Assembly: GCA_024398815.1 (NCBI GenBank)
Contig: JAKSIL010000004.1
Span: 53,663-117,662, forward strand
Length of the DNA: 64,000 nt
Source: Fibrobacter sp.
GTDB lineage: Bacteria; Fibrobacterota; Fibrobacteria; Fibrobacterales; Fibrobacteraceae
Direction of reading: 5' to 3'
In this document: positions 30,950-42,067 of the stretch, in pieces
Numbering within the stretch: the stretch's first letter is position 1
How the letters are laid out: the number at the start of each line of letters is the position of its first letter
Notes under the pieces: generated by a model
The model's input: the letters and a program-made list of their open reading frames with translations, nothing else
Databases searched by the model: none
Told to the model about the DNA's origin: nothing
Made by a program: the position numbers and the translations under genes

Positions 30950-33646
30950 CTACCTGATGGAGACGCGAGCCGTCTTTGCAGCACTACCCATCATCACGCG
31001 AACCACGTAGTTGCCAGTGCTCATGTTTTCGAGAGAAACCTGATGCATACCGGCACTCATGTTTTCGGAAACCGTCTTGACCACATTGCCCATCATGTCG
31101 AAAATCTGCACACGGACATTGCCTGCCTTTTCGACACCGACATTGAGCTTAGCGCCCTGCACACCGAGCTTGATGCCGCTCATAGCGGTACGGACGCCCT
31201 TGATAGCGGTAGACTGGCCAACGCACTTCAAGTCGTCAACATAGAGGAAATCGTGGTTCGGCTGGGACTCAGCATCATTCTTGAAACCGACGACTTCCCA
31301 AGCCATCTTCTTGATGTTCTTGAGGTTCAAATCGAGTTGCGGCTTACCCCAAGACGGCTGGCGCAGGTCGGACCAGGGAATCGTCACTTGAGTCCAGTTA
31401 TCGGCATCCAGGAAAGTCTTCTGGTGGTAGGAGTAGTCCGTAATTTGGCCATCCTGGACCTTGAACACGTGTTCGGCACCCTTATAGCGATAAGAAAGTG
31501 CGGCGCAGGCGCTGAAATCATAGCCCATGGAAGTATCGGCGACGGTATTGATGCCGAGAGCCACGAACGGAGCTTCCTTATAGGCCCCCTGGTTCCATAC
31601 GATACCCTTCAAGCCCACAAAAGCCTGTGTACCATTGGTCGCATCGTCCGTACCCGGGAACACGACAATATAACCCGGAAGGGCTTCGTCGTACACGTTG
31701 GTAATGGCGGAAAGTCCACCCGGATCCTTGTCCGTGTAGGCGTACCACGTTCCAGTGGTCTTAAGAACTTCGTCAGCGTCTTCAACGTCGTCAACATCGA
31801 CAACCACCAAATTTGCATCGAAGGAAGCGGAGGAAACCGGAACAACAGCTGCAGAAGAAACCGGGGCGACAGAGCCGGAAGAAGCAGGATTCACAGAGCC
31901 CGAAGACGTCGTGGCTCCAGAAGCGGAAGAGGCTGGAGTATCAGCAGTCTTCGAAGACACAGCAGAAATGGACAAGCCATCGCAGCTAATGTCATCCACG
32001 TAGAGGTACGGATACTTCGGCTGGTTCTTGTCATCAGCGGTCTTTTCGAGACCCTTGATTTCCCAGGAGAGGCGCTTAGCCTTGTTCATCTGGATAGGCG
32101 TAGAACGGGAATCATCGCCCCAAGTTTCCTGCTTCAACATATCCGTAGTGATTTCGACTTCCTTCCAGTCTTCGGAAGCGTCCTTGTTCACACGGTGATA
32201 GTTGTAGTCCGTCACAACAGAAGTTTCAATAGCGAAGTTGTGGCTAGCGCCCTTGTACTTATACTTGATGGTCTTGCACTTCGAGAAATCCGCGTAGTCA
32301 GAGGTATCCTTGTTGAGAGTAAGAATCATTTTGACATACGGACCGTAATCAAGCGTACCCCTGCCAATTTTCACATCCTTCAAAGCGGCCATATACTTGG
32401 AAGTATTCTTGCCACCATCAGACGGGTAAATCACATTGTAGGTTTCCTTGCCATTATCAGCCGTGACCTTGCTGTTGGAAATCGAGGACGCACCGCCATT
32501 TTCCTGGTCTTCGACAGCACTCCATTCGCCACCAATGTAGCCATAGCGGTCGCCGTCTTCCATATCGTCAATCATGGTCGTTGTAGCGCCGTTAGCGACA
32601 CCCGTGGAGAAGCCGCTTTGTTCACTTGCGGAACCGTTCTGGAGTCCGCAATCCTTATACGTTGCGCCACCCAGCTTTTTCTTGACGTATCTGCCGGAAT
32701 TGCTGTACTGGAAACCGTTTTCAAAAACAGCGGAGGTAAATGCTGCGGAAGTCTCATCCATGGCGGAAGCGTTCCAGTTCGTCCAGGAAACACCCTTTTC
32801 GGCCATCCATTGAACCCACTTGTCGCTGGAATTTTCATCCGGCTGACCGTCACCATTGGAATTCACTGTACCCCATTCCGTAGCGAACACGGGAACGCCC
32901 TTGCTCATCGCTTTTTCAGCAGCCTTGTCATAGTCGCCAATAAAGTGAGAGGCGGCATAAAAGTGGAGCGTACAGCCGTAGTTATTATCAGAAATACCGG
33001 CATTGGCACAAGCATCCGGCTGGCTGGACCATCCCGGACTACCCACGAGAATCAGGTTGTCGGAATGCTTACGAATTACAGGAATAACCTCGTCCGCATG
33101 CCTCTTGACAGTTCCCATGTCGCCAGTAGGTTCGTTCCAAATTTCAAAAATGACGTTGTTGTATTTGCCGTATTCCTGAGCAGCATATTCAAAGAACTCC
33201 TTGGCCTGGCTCGTGTAACCATCGGAGGATTCAATGTGCCAGTCGATAATCACGTAGATGTCCTTATCCACGGCAGCGTTCACGACGGACTTGAGCAAAG
33301 CCTTCTGGAAGCCTTCTCCGCCGGTGGTATAGGAACGGCCCGAACTGTTGAACTTTTCGTCGGCGGCGCCCATGGCGAAGCGGACCACTTCGATGCCCAT
33401 ATCATCAACCAAGCGGTTGATGCCCTTTTCAGTATAGAAGTCTGTAGAGTAGGTGTTACCCGAACTCCAGAAAAGGCTCATGCCCTTCACCTGAACAGCC
33501 TTGTTTGCATATTCCGGGCAGGAACCCGAAAGTTTACCGCCATTGGCCTTGAGCTCACCATAAGTGCTCACAGGGCCGACTCGGCTTGCAGTAACTGCCA
33601 TTGCAGAAGCAGCAGCAAGCAACATTGTTGCGATGACTTTTTTCAT
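30950..33646 (-). CDS. Secreted GH5 cellulase with two CBM11-like modules
   Basis: 898 residues. A signal peptide ends near residue 20. The GH5 barrel (about 25-345) has VVRFAMG, VIIDWHIES, IFEIWNEP with the acid/base Glu 172, HFYAASH and VFATEWGT with the nucleophile Glu 257. Two CBM11/CIA30-like modules follow at about 360-585 (MIDDMEDGDRYGYIGGEW...PYLYVDDISC) and 630-820 (VDVDDVEDADE...HDFLYVDDLKC), separated by a Ser/Ala/Val-rich linker. The tail VQIFDMMGNVVKTV...TGNYVVRV resembles type A sorting domains. GH5 enzymes with CBM11 are typical endoglucanases of this genus; activity on beta-glucan is inferred. GAGG lies upstream of the ATG. Confidence 0.9.
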   Translation of the reverse strand: MKKVIATMLLAAASAMAVTASRVGPVSTYGELKANGGKLSGSCPEYANKAVQVKGMSLFWSSGNTYSTDFYTEKGINRLVDDMGIEVVRFAMGAADEKFNSSGRSYTTGGEGFQKALLKSVVNAAVDKDIYVIIDWHIESSDGYTSQAKEFFEYAAQEYGKYNNVIFEIWNEPTGDMGTVKRHADEVIPVIRKHSDNLILVGSPGWSSQPDACANAGISDNNYGCTLHFYAASHFIGDYDKAAEKAMSKGVPVFATEWGTVNSNGDGQPDENSSDKWVQWMAEKGVSWTNWNASAMDETSAAFTSAVFENGFQYSNSGRYVKKKLGGATYKDCGLQNGSASEQSGFSTGVANGATTTMIDDMEDGDRYGYIGGEWSAVEDQENGGASSISNSKVTADNGKETYNVIYPSDGGKNTSKYMAALKDVKIGRGTLDYGPYVKMILTLNKDTSDYADFSKCKTIKYKYKGASHNFAIETSVVTDYNYHRVNKDASEDWKEVEITTDMLKQETWGDDSRSTPIQMNKAKRLSWEIKGLEKTADDKNQPKYPYLYVDDISCDGLSISAVSSKTADTPASSASGATTSSGSVNPASSGSVAPVSSAAVVPVSSASFDANLVVVDVDDVEDADEVLKTTGTWYAYTDKDPGGLSAITNVYDEALPGYIVVFPGTDDATNGTQAFVGLKGIVWNQGAYKEAPFVALGINTVADTSMGYDFSACAALSYRYKGAEHVFKVQDGQITDYSYHQKTFLDADNWTQVTIPWSDLRQPSWGKPQLDLNLKNIKKMAWEVVGFKNDAESQPNHDFLYVDDLKCVGQSTAIKGVRTAMSGIKLGVQGAKLNVGVEKAGNVRVQIFDMMGNVVKTVSENMSAGMHQVSLENMSTGNYVVRVMMGSAAKTARVSIR

Positions 33647-33815
33647 CTTACATCCTCATTTTTAGGGTTTTCACCTATCCCGCCCTAAAAATAGATATAT
33701 AGGGCAAATTTTTCACGTAATTTTTTTGGATACATTCAGCAAAAAACGGAACCAGCCCGGCACGCAAATTTCTTTTTACACAAAACGGGAAAAAACGTGC
33801 CGAACATCACAATCA

Positions 33816-35918
33816 CTAACGCGCTATTTTCCGAAGGACAACGCCTCGATCCGTGACCGCACGGACCATATAAGCTCCTCGCGGCAAAGAACCAAGATTC
33901 AAGTCCGCCCCTCGCCCATCGAACCGAAGCGACGGAGCACGCATTTTTCGACCGTCCAGCCGGAAGATTTCAACCCGTTCCACCGCCACGCCTTCAAACG
34001 ACAACACGGAATTGCGGACGTCAAACCGCATCCCGGCAACGTCTTTTTCCGCAAAGAGAGTTCCCTGCGAAGAATCCGCCAGGATTCCTTCGTCCGCACA
34101 AGATTCGTCCTCAGCAGCAACCGAGGACTGGTTTTCGTTGCCTGGAACTACATTCACGGAGGAATCACCGTGGACTTCATCCGCAGAAGTTTCGTCAGAA
34201 ACAGACGAACTTGAGACGGGTTCGTCTTTTTCGCTGGAACTGGAAACGACAACAGCAGTCACGTTGCCGTCGCTCCCCTTGTAATTCTTGAGGGCAGCCT
34301 TCAGTTCCTTGTTCACATCGTAAGAAGCGTCATCGACGGAATTGTCAAACGCCCACTTGAAATCACCGCCCTGGAGGCGCCCGGCATTCTCCATCACCGT
34401 CACACGAGCCGTCGCAGGTTCTTCCGCGGTGTATTTGTACATCACGGAATTATCGGTATCGAAATTGTTGTACGTATTGCCGCCATCGTAAGATTTCACG
34501 GAACTTGGAACCTTTTCGTCGCGAGTCGAAACCACGTAGGCGTCAAAATCGGCGGAAGTATTGATTCCCTGGCTTGCCGCCGTCGTTTCTTCACCTTTTA
34601 CTTTGTACAAAGTCGAGCCGTAAGGAATGAAGGTGTAGCCACCTTCCATGTAATTATTGTAGGATTTGATGGTTCCGCCCGCTTCGCCGCTGAAGGTTCC
34701 GTTGTCAGAATTACGCTTTGTTCCGCCGGCGTAAAGGTCGCTCCCTTGCAACGAAGTAAGCATCGGGTATTTGCAATTACGGAAGTAGTTCCCTTCCATG
34801 AACACGGAGGATCCCAGCGTGGAACCCGCGCCATACTTGGCATTGCCATCGTAGTAGTTGTTGTACACGTGCGCGCTGTAGAAGCGGATGCGCGGATGGC
34901 GGGAATCGGAATGGTCGTACCAGTTGTGATGATAAGTTATATACAATCCTTCAGTCGTACCCTCTTTGAGTCCGAGCAGATTGGACTTTCCGTTATCCCA
35001 GAAGTGGTTGTAGCTGAACGTCACATAAGTGGACTTCTTGCAGTCCAGAGCACCGTCGCCCTTGGCCTGGTCCGCGTCGGAGCCGGCATCACCGTAAAAG
35101 AAATCCACGTTGTGCACCCAGATGTGGTCGTTGTCCTGCTGCAGGCCCACGTTGTCGCCTTCAGAGCTGTTCACGTTCATGATGCCGATGTTGCGGATTT
35201 CCACGTTGCTCGCATTCTTGAGGCGGATGCCCCAGCCGTTCGCAGTAGCGTCGTTTCCGACACCTTCGAACGTCATGTACGCGGAAGCATTTTGCTTGTT
35301 CTCGATGACGATGTCGCCGCCTTCGAGAGTCGCCATGTCGGTAACGTTTCCAAGCAGGCGGATTACAAGCGGACGCGTATCAAGGCCCTTCTTGTAACTG
35401 TAGAAGATGTTCTGCAGGCCGACGCAGGCCGTGGTCGTCCCCTTGGTACTCGTAACTACGTCAAGGCTTACCTTGTCCTTGGTGGATTCGGAAACATAAA
35501 GGACTACTGCGCCATCCTTAAGAGTTCCATCGGCATTATAGCCCCCGGGAACACGGCCACCGCTAAAGGCGAAGCCCGCACGGTCGTGGGCCTTCACGGA
35601 AAGAGTCTTGGTGGTTGCAGCGGCCTGTTCCTTGCCTCCCTTCACCGGAACGACCTTGAGCGTGTAGTCGCCCGCCTTGAGCCCCAGCACATCCGCGCGG
35701 ACTTTGGAGCCGTACTTGCGGATAAGTTCGGCATCGATTTTCACATCGGACTTGCCGGCACCGGAATAATAGACGTTGTAGCTGTCAGCTCCGGAATCGG
35801 TCCACTCCACATAGGCGGATTCGAACCAGCCGGCGGCATCGCCGAGGGTGACTTGGGCCTGGACATGGGCAGCAAGGCAGAATCCCACGCAAGCAAAGGC
35901 AGTAGTAATTTTTTTCAT
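33816..35918 (-). CDS. Secreted pectate lyase, PL1 family
   Basis: 700 residues. The start at 35918 (MKKITTAFACVGF) follows GGGATG by eight nt. After the signal peptide (ending VQA) comes a fibronectin-III-like module (about 25-110), then a parallel beta-helix lyase domain (about 115-470): DHIWVHNVDFFYG (the usual vWIDH region), KKSTYVTFSYNHFWDN, YITYHHNWYDHSDSRHPRIRF with the catalytic arginine, and AHVYNNYYDGN. A Ser/Glu-rich linker (SSSSEKDEPVSSSS) and a short tail (EIFRLDGRKMRAP...RGAYMVRAVTDRG) close it. PL1 enzymes cleave polygalacturonate by beta-elimination with calcium. In a fibre digester they open pectin to reach cellulose. Confidence 0.88.
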   Translation of the reverse strand: MKKITTAFACVGFCLAAHVQAQVTLGDAAGWFESAYVEWTDSGADSYNVYYSGAGKSDVKIDAELIRKYGSKVRADVLGLKAGDYTLKVVPVKGGKEQAAATTKTLSVKAHDRAGFAFSGGRVPGGYNADGTLKDGAVVLYVSESTKDKVSLDVVTSTKGTTTACVGLQNIFYSYKKGLDTRPLVIRLLGNVTDMATLEGGDIVIENKQNASAYMTFEGVGNDATANGWGIRLKNASNVEIRNIGIMNVNSSEGDNVGLQQDNDHIWVHNVDFFYGDAGSDADQAKGDGALDCKKSTYVTFSYNHFWDNGKSNLLGLKEGTTEGLYITYHHNWYDHSDSRHPRIRFYSAHVYNNYYDGNAKYGAGSTLGSSVFMEGNYFRNCKYPMLTSLQGSDLYAGGTKRNSDNGTFSGEAGGTIKSYNNYMEGGYTFIPYGSTLYKVKGEETTAASQGINTSADFDAYVVSTRDEKVPSSVKSYDGGNTYNNFDTDNSVMYKYTAEEPATARVTVMENAGRLQGGDFKWAFDNSVDDASYDVNKELKAALKNYKGSDGNVTAVVVSSSSEKDEPVSSSSVSDETSADEVHGDSSVNVVPGNENQSSVAAEDESCADEGILADSSQGTLFAEKDVAGMRFDVRNSVLSFEGVAVERVEIFRLDGRKMRAPSLRFDGRGADLNLGSLPRGAYMVRAVTDRGVVLRKIAR

Positions 35919-36331
35919 TTGACACATCCCATTTTTGTTGTAACGAAATCAGGAACATTCCTCTTCGGCCGGGCAGGCTATTTATTTTCGCCATGCAGAC
36001 TATTTTCTTCAGCAGCGCAATGTTCTCAAATTCCTTCTCAAAATATAAGAAACAAAAATAGAATGAACAATAAAAATCTTAAATTTTTATTTATTTTTAC
36101 AAAGTTTTATATTTTTTATGTTCTCAAATTATTTGCAAACAAATAAATCTCGTTTGAGACACGCAAAATCGTTCCACAATGCAACACGGAGCACAAGGAC
36201 GTTTCAAATTGAAACAAAACAAAAAGTGAATACGCCATTTTCCGCCTTTTGCAACACTCCTCTTAAGCAAATTCCTTGCCAAAATTCAAACACACGAAAA
36301 GAAGAGCCTCCAGCACATTCACTCTTACTCT
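35919..36331. other. Divergent intergenic region between the pectate lyase and groES
   Basis: Very AT-rich with no gene. It holds the pectate lyase promoter (36042-36070) and, at its right end, the sigma-54 site before groES. A sequence with FNR/CRP-like symmetry was looked for and not found. Confidence 0.5.
36042..36070 (-). promoter_or_regulatory. Candidate promoter of the pectate lyase gene
   Basis: Minus strand TTGTTC (36065-36070), 17-bp spacer, TATATT (36042-36047), about 125 nt before the ATG at 35918. Confidence 0.5.
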
Positions 36332-36348
36332 TTGGCACGGAATTTGCT
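36332..36348 (+). promoter_or_regulatory. Sigma-54 type -24/-12 promoter before groES
   Basis: TTGGCACGGAATTTGCT fits the RpoN consensus TGGCACG-N4-TTGCW without mismatch. GG and GC elements are separated by exactly ten bases. A start about 12 nt downstream would give a leader near 60 nt before the groES ATG at 36422. No sigma-54 activator gene is in the window. Confidence 0.7.
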
Positions 36349-36421
36349 ATTTTGCGGGCGAAAACAATAAACAATGGGCCGGCAATTTTGGCCGAGACCC
36401 GCAAAAAAGAGGAATAGTAAA

Positions 36422-36703
36422 ATGATCAAGCCTTTAGCAGATCGAATCGTTGTCAAGCCGGCCGAAGCCGAACAGAAGACTTCTTCCGGTCTCTTCATCC
36501 CGGATAACGCCAAGGAAAAGCCCATGCAGGGTAAGGTCGTGGCCGTGGGCCCGGGCCGCAAGAACGACAAGGGCGAATTGGTCGCCATGGAAGTCAAGGT
36601 GGGCGACGTCGTGTTGTACGGCAAGTACAGCGGCACGGAAGTCTCCGTCGATGGCGAAAATTACCTCATCGTGAAGGAATCCGACATCTTCGCAACTCTG
36701 TAG
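36422..36703 (+). CDS. groES: Co-chaperonin GroES
   Basis: 93 residues, normal size. It caps the GroEL cage. Starts [34 protein letters not shown] with the mobile loop ([12 protein letters not shown]) that contacts GroEL, and ends [18 protein letters not shown] lies upstream of the ATG at 36422; an in-frame ATG at 36374 lies too far upstream and adds unrelated residues. groEL follows after 123 nt that contain a heptad element. Confidence 0.97.
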   Translation: MIKPLADRIVVKPAEAEQKTSSGLFIPDNAKEKPMQGKVVAVGPGRKNDKGELVAMEVKVGDVVLYGKYSGTEVSVDGENYLIVKESDIFATL

Positions 36704-36708
36704 TAGGA

Positions 36709-36809
36709 GCGAGGGCGCTTCGCTAGAGGCATGAGGCACGAGCCCAAAAGCCTCAAAAAAAACACAAGTTTAAATTATCCTCGGGCCTCGAACCTCGAGC
36801 CTCGAGCCT
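36709..36809 (+). repeat. Heptad inverted repeat between groES and groEL (CCTCGAG type)
   Basis: Left arm units AGGCATG, AGGCACG, AGCCCAA, AAGCCTC (36727-36754) and right arm units CCTCGGG, CCTCGAA, CCTCGAG, CCTCGAG, CCT (36779-36809) are 7 nt each and roughly inverse to one another. A small GCG...CGC palindrome (36709-36725) precedes the left arm. The right arm ends 17 nt before the groEL ATG. Confidence 0.65.
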
Positions 36810-36823
36810 AAAAAGGAAAATAA

Positions 36824-38461
<1,638 letters not shown>

Positions 38462-38518
38462 CAAGGCAAAAGAGCAGCCCTGCGAATACAGGGCTCCCGC
38501 CAAATGCAGCATTGCAAA

Positions 38519-38549
38519 ATCTCGGCCAGACCGGCCGGGATTTTTTTTG
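38519..38549 (+). terminator. groEL terminator
   Basis: ATCTCGGCC-(AGACC)-GGCCGGGAT-type stem followed by eight T residues. Confidence 0.8.
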
Positions 38550-38567
38550 CGATTTTTGGACTAGTTT

Positions 38568-38906
38568 TTACTTGCGCGATTTCGTAAGCGCAATGTACCC
38601 ATTGTATTCACGACATTCCGCTGCATCACGAAACACTCTTCGCGATCGCGACTGAACGTCTTGTAACTGGACGTAGGTCTTTTCGACCCCGCCAATAAAC
38701 TGGTCCAACGTTATTTCCAATCCATCAGCAACAATGAGCAATGTCGCGATTGAAGGCACCTGGCAGCCGCATTCCATTTTGGAAATAAACTGCCTGGACA
38801 ATCCCGTTTCTCTCGACAACTCCTGCTGCGTCATATCCCTCAAGTGACGATAGTTCATCACATACACACCGACTGCTTTTTGATAGGTTTTGATGTCGTA
38901 TGCCAT
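38568..38906 (-). CDS. XRE-family transcriptional regulator (112 aa)
   Basis: A single helix-turn-helix domain (about residues 12-66): MTQQELSRETGLSRQFISKMECGCQVPSIATLLIVADGLEI is the classic Cro/CI pattern, with MTQQELS as helix 2 and SRQFISKME as the recognition helix. The last 45 residues are basic (RSRSRRVFRDAAECRE) without a known domain. The ATG at 38906 (MAYDIKTYQKAVG) is preferred; 38984 is an alternative. It lies between the groEL terminator and the tRNA-Arg fragments, which fits a remnant of an integrated element, but no integrase is present. Confidence 0.7.
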   Translation of the reverse strand: MAYDIKTYQKAVGVYVMNYRHLRDMTQQELSRETGLSRQFISKMECGCQVPSIATLLIVADGLEITLDQFIGGVEKTYVQLQDVQSRSRRVFRDAAECREYNGYIALTKSRK

Positions 38907-39001
38907 AATGGCGTCAATAGTAGAAACAATGATTATTTTTGCGTGCAACCGGTAGTTTGCAAAATGGACATCTTTTTGTAACATTTTATTAAGGTCAGAA
39001 A

Positions 39002-39344
39002 CAAAAAGGCCTCAGTCTTATCGACTGAGGTCTTTTTCTGCGGGTGCCAGGACTCCTCGAACCTGGAGCGGTATGACGAAGCCGTTTTCTCTACTGCCAT
39101 ATGGAAAATACGTTATGAGAAAACGGCGCAGGCTCCAGGTTCTCGACGCCAAAAGAAAAAGACCGCCGTCATAAATGACGCCGGTCTTTTTCTGCGGGTG
39201 CCAGGACTCGAACCTGGAGCGGGTGATTCAAGCCGCAGCGCTGCTGCGGCGCAAAAGGCTCCAGTCCACCATCTCATCGACAAACGTTGCGAATTTCCAT
39301 CGTAAAACAAAAAGGCCTCAGTCTTATCGACTGAGGTCTTTTTC

Positions 39345-39371
<27 letters not shown>
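39002..39371 (-). repeat. Triplicated tRNA 3'-end plus terminator
   Basis: The T-arm and 3' acceptor of tRNA-Arg (CCAGG..TTCGAG..CCTGGCACCCGC) occur at 39039-39067, 39193-39220 and in the full tRNA at 39345, spaced about 153 bp. Each is followed on the minus strand by a strong terminator: 39002-39038, 39153-39192 (different stem sequence) and 39308-39343. The terminator and tRNA end at 39002 and 39308 are the same sequence except for a 3-nt insertion in the first. The two partial copies have, in place of the 5' half of a tRNA, long stem-loops closed by CTGGAGC/GCTCCAG, with inner stems GCCGCAGC/GCTGCGGC and GCCGTTTTCTC/GAGAAAACGGC. Confidence 0.75.
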
Positions 39372-39418
<47 letters not shown>

Positions 39419-39530
39419 TTAAGTGACCCCAAATATAGCATTATGGGGTGTTTTGTCAAGGGGCGAAGGAAAAAAACTTCATTATTTTTTCTAAATTTGT
39501 TCCATCTATTGTTTATCCCCCAGTAATAAG

Positions 39531-41840
39531 ATGGATATAGTAAAAAAATACCTGTTTGTTTGCCTTAACGCCTTGAAGGGCGTTTTCACCAACAAAAAAG
39601 TCCTTATGTGGCTTGCGATACTGACAACTCCGGTCATCCTCGCATTCGTCGCCGTCATCATCACCTACAACCACTTTGCGCCAGAGCTGCCCTCGTTGTC
39701 GCAGTTGGAACAGATCAACCCCAAGCTGGTCACCAACATCTACGACATGAACGGAAAAATCGCCCACGAGTATTTCGTGGAACGCCGCGAATGGACACCC
39801 TACGATTCCATTCCCCAAGACGCCATCCACGCCGTGATGGCCACCGAAGACCGCGTATTCTTCAAGCACTGGGGCATGAACGTCTGGGCCATTCCAAGCG
39901 CTATTCTGGAAAGTGTCACGAGCGGCAAGAAGCTCCGCGGAGCTTCCACCCTCACCCAGCAGCTCACCAAACTTTTGTTCCTCACTCCCGAACGCTCCCT
40001 GTCCCGTAAAATCAAGGAAGCCATGACGGCTATCCGCATCGAGCAGACGTACACCAAGGAGGAAATCCTGGAATTCTACATGAACGAAGTGTATCTGTCC
40101 GGAGGAAACTACGGTTTCCAGGCCGCAGGCAAGTTCTACTTCGGTCATTCCCTCGACAGCCTCTCCATTCCTGAGTACGCGGTTCTTGCCGGCATGCTGC
40201 AGCGCCCGGAAGCCTACCGCCCCGACCGTCACCCAAAAGCAAGCCTTGAACGCCGCAACACGGTCCTGTTCGCCATGTACGACGCAGGTTACATCAGCAA
40301 GGAAGACTACCACAAGTACATCGAGATGCCGATTACGCTCAACCAGAAAACAGAGGAAAGCGGTTCGGGCTTGTATTTCTACGAAGAAATTCGCAAGTAC
40401 ATGGAAAAGAAGTACGGCGAGAATTCCCTCTACGCCGACGGCGTTTCCATCAACTCCACCATCGATCCCGACATCCAGGCTTATGCAGACAGCGTATCCA
40501 GGGTGCAGGTTGAAAAAGTTCGTCGTCGCGTAAAGTACCGCGCCACCCGCAGGCTCCTCCTGACAAAGAAATACGGCATGCCCGAAGACAGCGTGGTCGC
40601 CCACTTCGACAGCATTTACGCCGACTTCAAGAAGAACTATTTGGCTAACGACACGAACCCCGACCTCAACAAGCGCAGGTTCCCCGACAGTATCCGTTAC
40701 CACCATCCGGAAGTCGCAGCCATCATCATCGAAAACGAAACTGGCGCCATTAGAGCCATGGTAGGCGGCAGCGACTGGAACCAGTCCCGCTGGAACCGCG
40801 CCGTGCAGTCCTTGCGTCAGCCGGGCTCTTCGTTCAAGCCTATCGTGTACTCCACGGCCATGGACAACGGCGCAAGCCCGTGCGACTCCGTAAACGACCA
40901 GCCGGTGACCATTCCCGATCCGGATGACAAGAATCCGAACAAAGTTTGGCGTCCGGGCAACTTCGAGCACGACTTCGAAGGCATGATGACGCTCCGTCGC
41001 GCCCTTTACCGTTCCAAGAACCTGCCCGCCATCTTGACCGGCATGAAATACGGTTTGAACAACGTTGTCAACTATGCTCGAAAATTCGGCATTGTAAAGG
41101 CCCCGCTCATGGCTGTGCCTAGCTTGGCATTGGGTTCCGTCGGTGCGACACTTATGGAAATGACCTCCGCCTACACGGTTTTCCCGAACGGAGGAAACCG
41201 CATCGAGCCTTACATGATCGAATCCATCGTCGACAGAAACGGTGAAATCATCGAAAAGAATTCCAAAGTCGAACACGAAGTGCTTCGCCCGGCATCGGCC
41301 TACATCATGGTGGACATGCTCAAAGACGTGAACATTCGCGGTACGGCCGCTCGCGTGTGGGCTAGCGGATTCCACCACCCCAGCGGCGGCAAGACGGGAA
41401 CGACGAACGACTATACGGACTGCTGGTACATCGGTTTCACCAAGCAGTACACGATGGGCGTCTGGATCGGTTCCGACAGTCCGGGAACTCTCGGCGCAGG
41501 GCACACGGGAACCGAAGATGCCCTCCCGATTTGGATGGCCGTAATGAAGCAGTTGCACAAGAATTTGCCGATGAAACCCTTCCCTGTCCCCTCGGGAGTG
41601 GTCAGCCGCGGCATCTGCAACCACACTGGCAAGGTAGCCGGCGAGTTCTGCAACGAAAAAACCTACTGTCTCTACTCTGCTGGTTACGCTCCCGACGAAA
41701 CTTGCGACGGCAACCACTTCGAAGTAAAGACGAAATCCGCAGACGACGCGACGCTCTTCAGCAACAAGGCCGCAACGAAGTCCGCTCCCCCGGCTAAAGA
41801 CGGTTCTTCTGCACCGAAGAAAGCCCGCAAGATGTTCTAG
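39531..41840 (+). CDS. Bifunctional penicillin-binding protein 1A-type peptidoglycan synthase
   Basis: 769 residues, anchored by an N-terminal membrane segment (about 24-46). The GT51 transglycosylase domain (about 60-230) has ATEDRVFFKHWG with the catalytic Glu, RGASTLTQQLTK and RKIKEAMTAIRIEQTYTKEEILE. The transpeptidase domain (about 370-680) has QPGSSFKPIVYSTAM (SxxK nucleophile Ser), SKNLPA (SxN) and GKTGTTNDYTDCW (KTG). A cysteine-containing tail (ICNHTGKVAGEFCNEKTYC) and a Lys/Ala-rich end follow. It polymerises and cross-links lipid II in the periplasm. Close to PBP1A of other phyla; no neighbouring division genes. Confidence 0.94.
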   Translation: MDIVKKYLFVCLNALKGVFTNKKVLMWLAILTTPVILAFVAVIITYNHFAPELPSLSQLEQINPKLVTNIYDMNGKIAHEYFVERREWTPYDSIPQDAIHAVMATEDRVFFKHWGMNVWAIPSAILESVTSGKKLRGASTLTQQLTKLLFLTPERSLSRKIKEAMTAIRIEQTYTKEEILEFYMNEVYLSGGNYGFQAAGKFYFGHSLDSLSIPEYAVLAGMLQRPEAYRPDRHPKASLERRNTVLFAMYDAGYISKEDYHKYIEMPITLNQKTEESGSGLYFYEEIRKYMEKKYGENSLYADGVSINSTIDPDIQAYADSVSRVQVEKVRRRVKYRATRRLLLTKKYGMPEDSVVAHFDSIYADFKKNYLANDTNPDLNKRRFPDSIRYHHPEVAAIIIENETGAIRAMVGGSDWNQSRWNRAVQSLRQPGSSFKPIVYSTAMDNGASPCDSVNDQPVTIPDPDDKNPNKVWRPGNFEHDFEGMMTLRRALYRSKNLPAILTGMKYGLNNVVNYARKFGIVKAPLMAVPSLALGSVGATLMEMTSAYTVFPNGGNRIEPYMIESIVDRNGEIIEKNSKVEHEVLRPASAYIMVDMLKDVNIRGTAARVWASGFHHPSGGKTGTTNDYTDCWYIGFTKQYTMGVWIGSDSPGTLGAGHTGTEDALPIWMAVMKQLHKNLPMKPFPVPSGVVSRGICNHTGKVAGEFCNEKTYCLYSAGYAPDETCDGNHFEVKTKSADDATLFSNKAATKSAPPAKDGSSAPKKARKMF

Positions 41841-41861
41841 CCAAAACGAATTTTACAAACA

Positions 41862-41892
41862 AAGTTCCGTAGCCATGCTGCGGAACTTTTTA
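41862..41892 (+). terminator. Terminator after the penicillin-binding protein gene
   Basis: AAGTTCCG and CGGAACTT arms followed by TTTT, 22 nt past the stop. Confidence 0.8.
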
Positions 41893-42067
41893 TATTAAAG
41901 AAATTTTTCATTCAACAAAAAAAACATATCCAAAATGGACGTTCATCAAAACGAAACCGCAACAAAACCGCAAAAGCGGTTTCCATAGCGTTTTCCCTTG
42001 ATTTTAAAGGGTTTGCGTCGCTATTTTCCCTTAACAAAAAGCTTAAAATTTTCTATCTTTCCGTGCC

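Noticed and set aside
31043..33688. An 881-codon plus-strand frame opposite the GH5 gene
   Set aside because: Antisense shadow; GH5 active-site motifs prove the minus strand.
36118..36417. A 99-codon plus-strand frame upstream of groES
   Set aside because: It spans the sigma-54 promoter and AT-rich DNA and has no coding character.
39513..41717. A 734-codon minus-strand frame opposite the penicillin-binding protein gene
   Set aside because: All synthase motifs are on the plus strand; the antisense frame has no recognisable motif.
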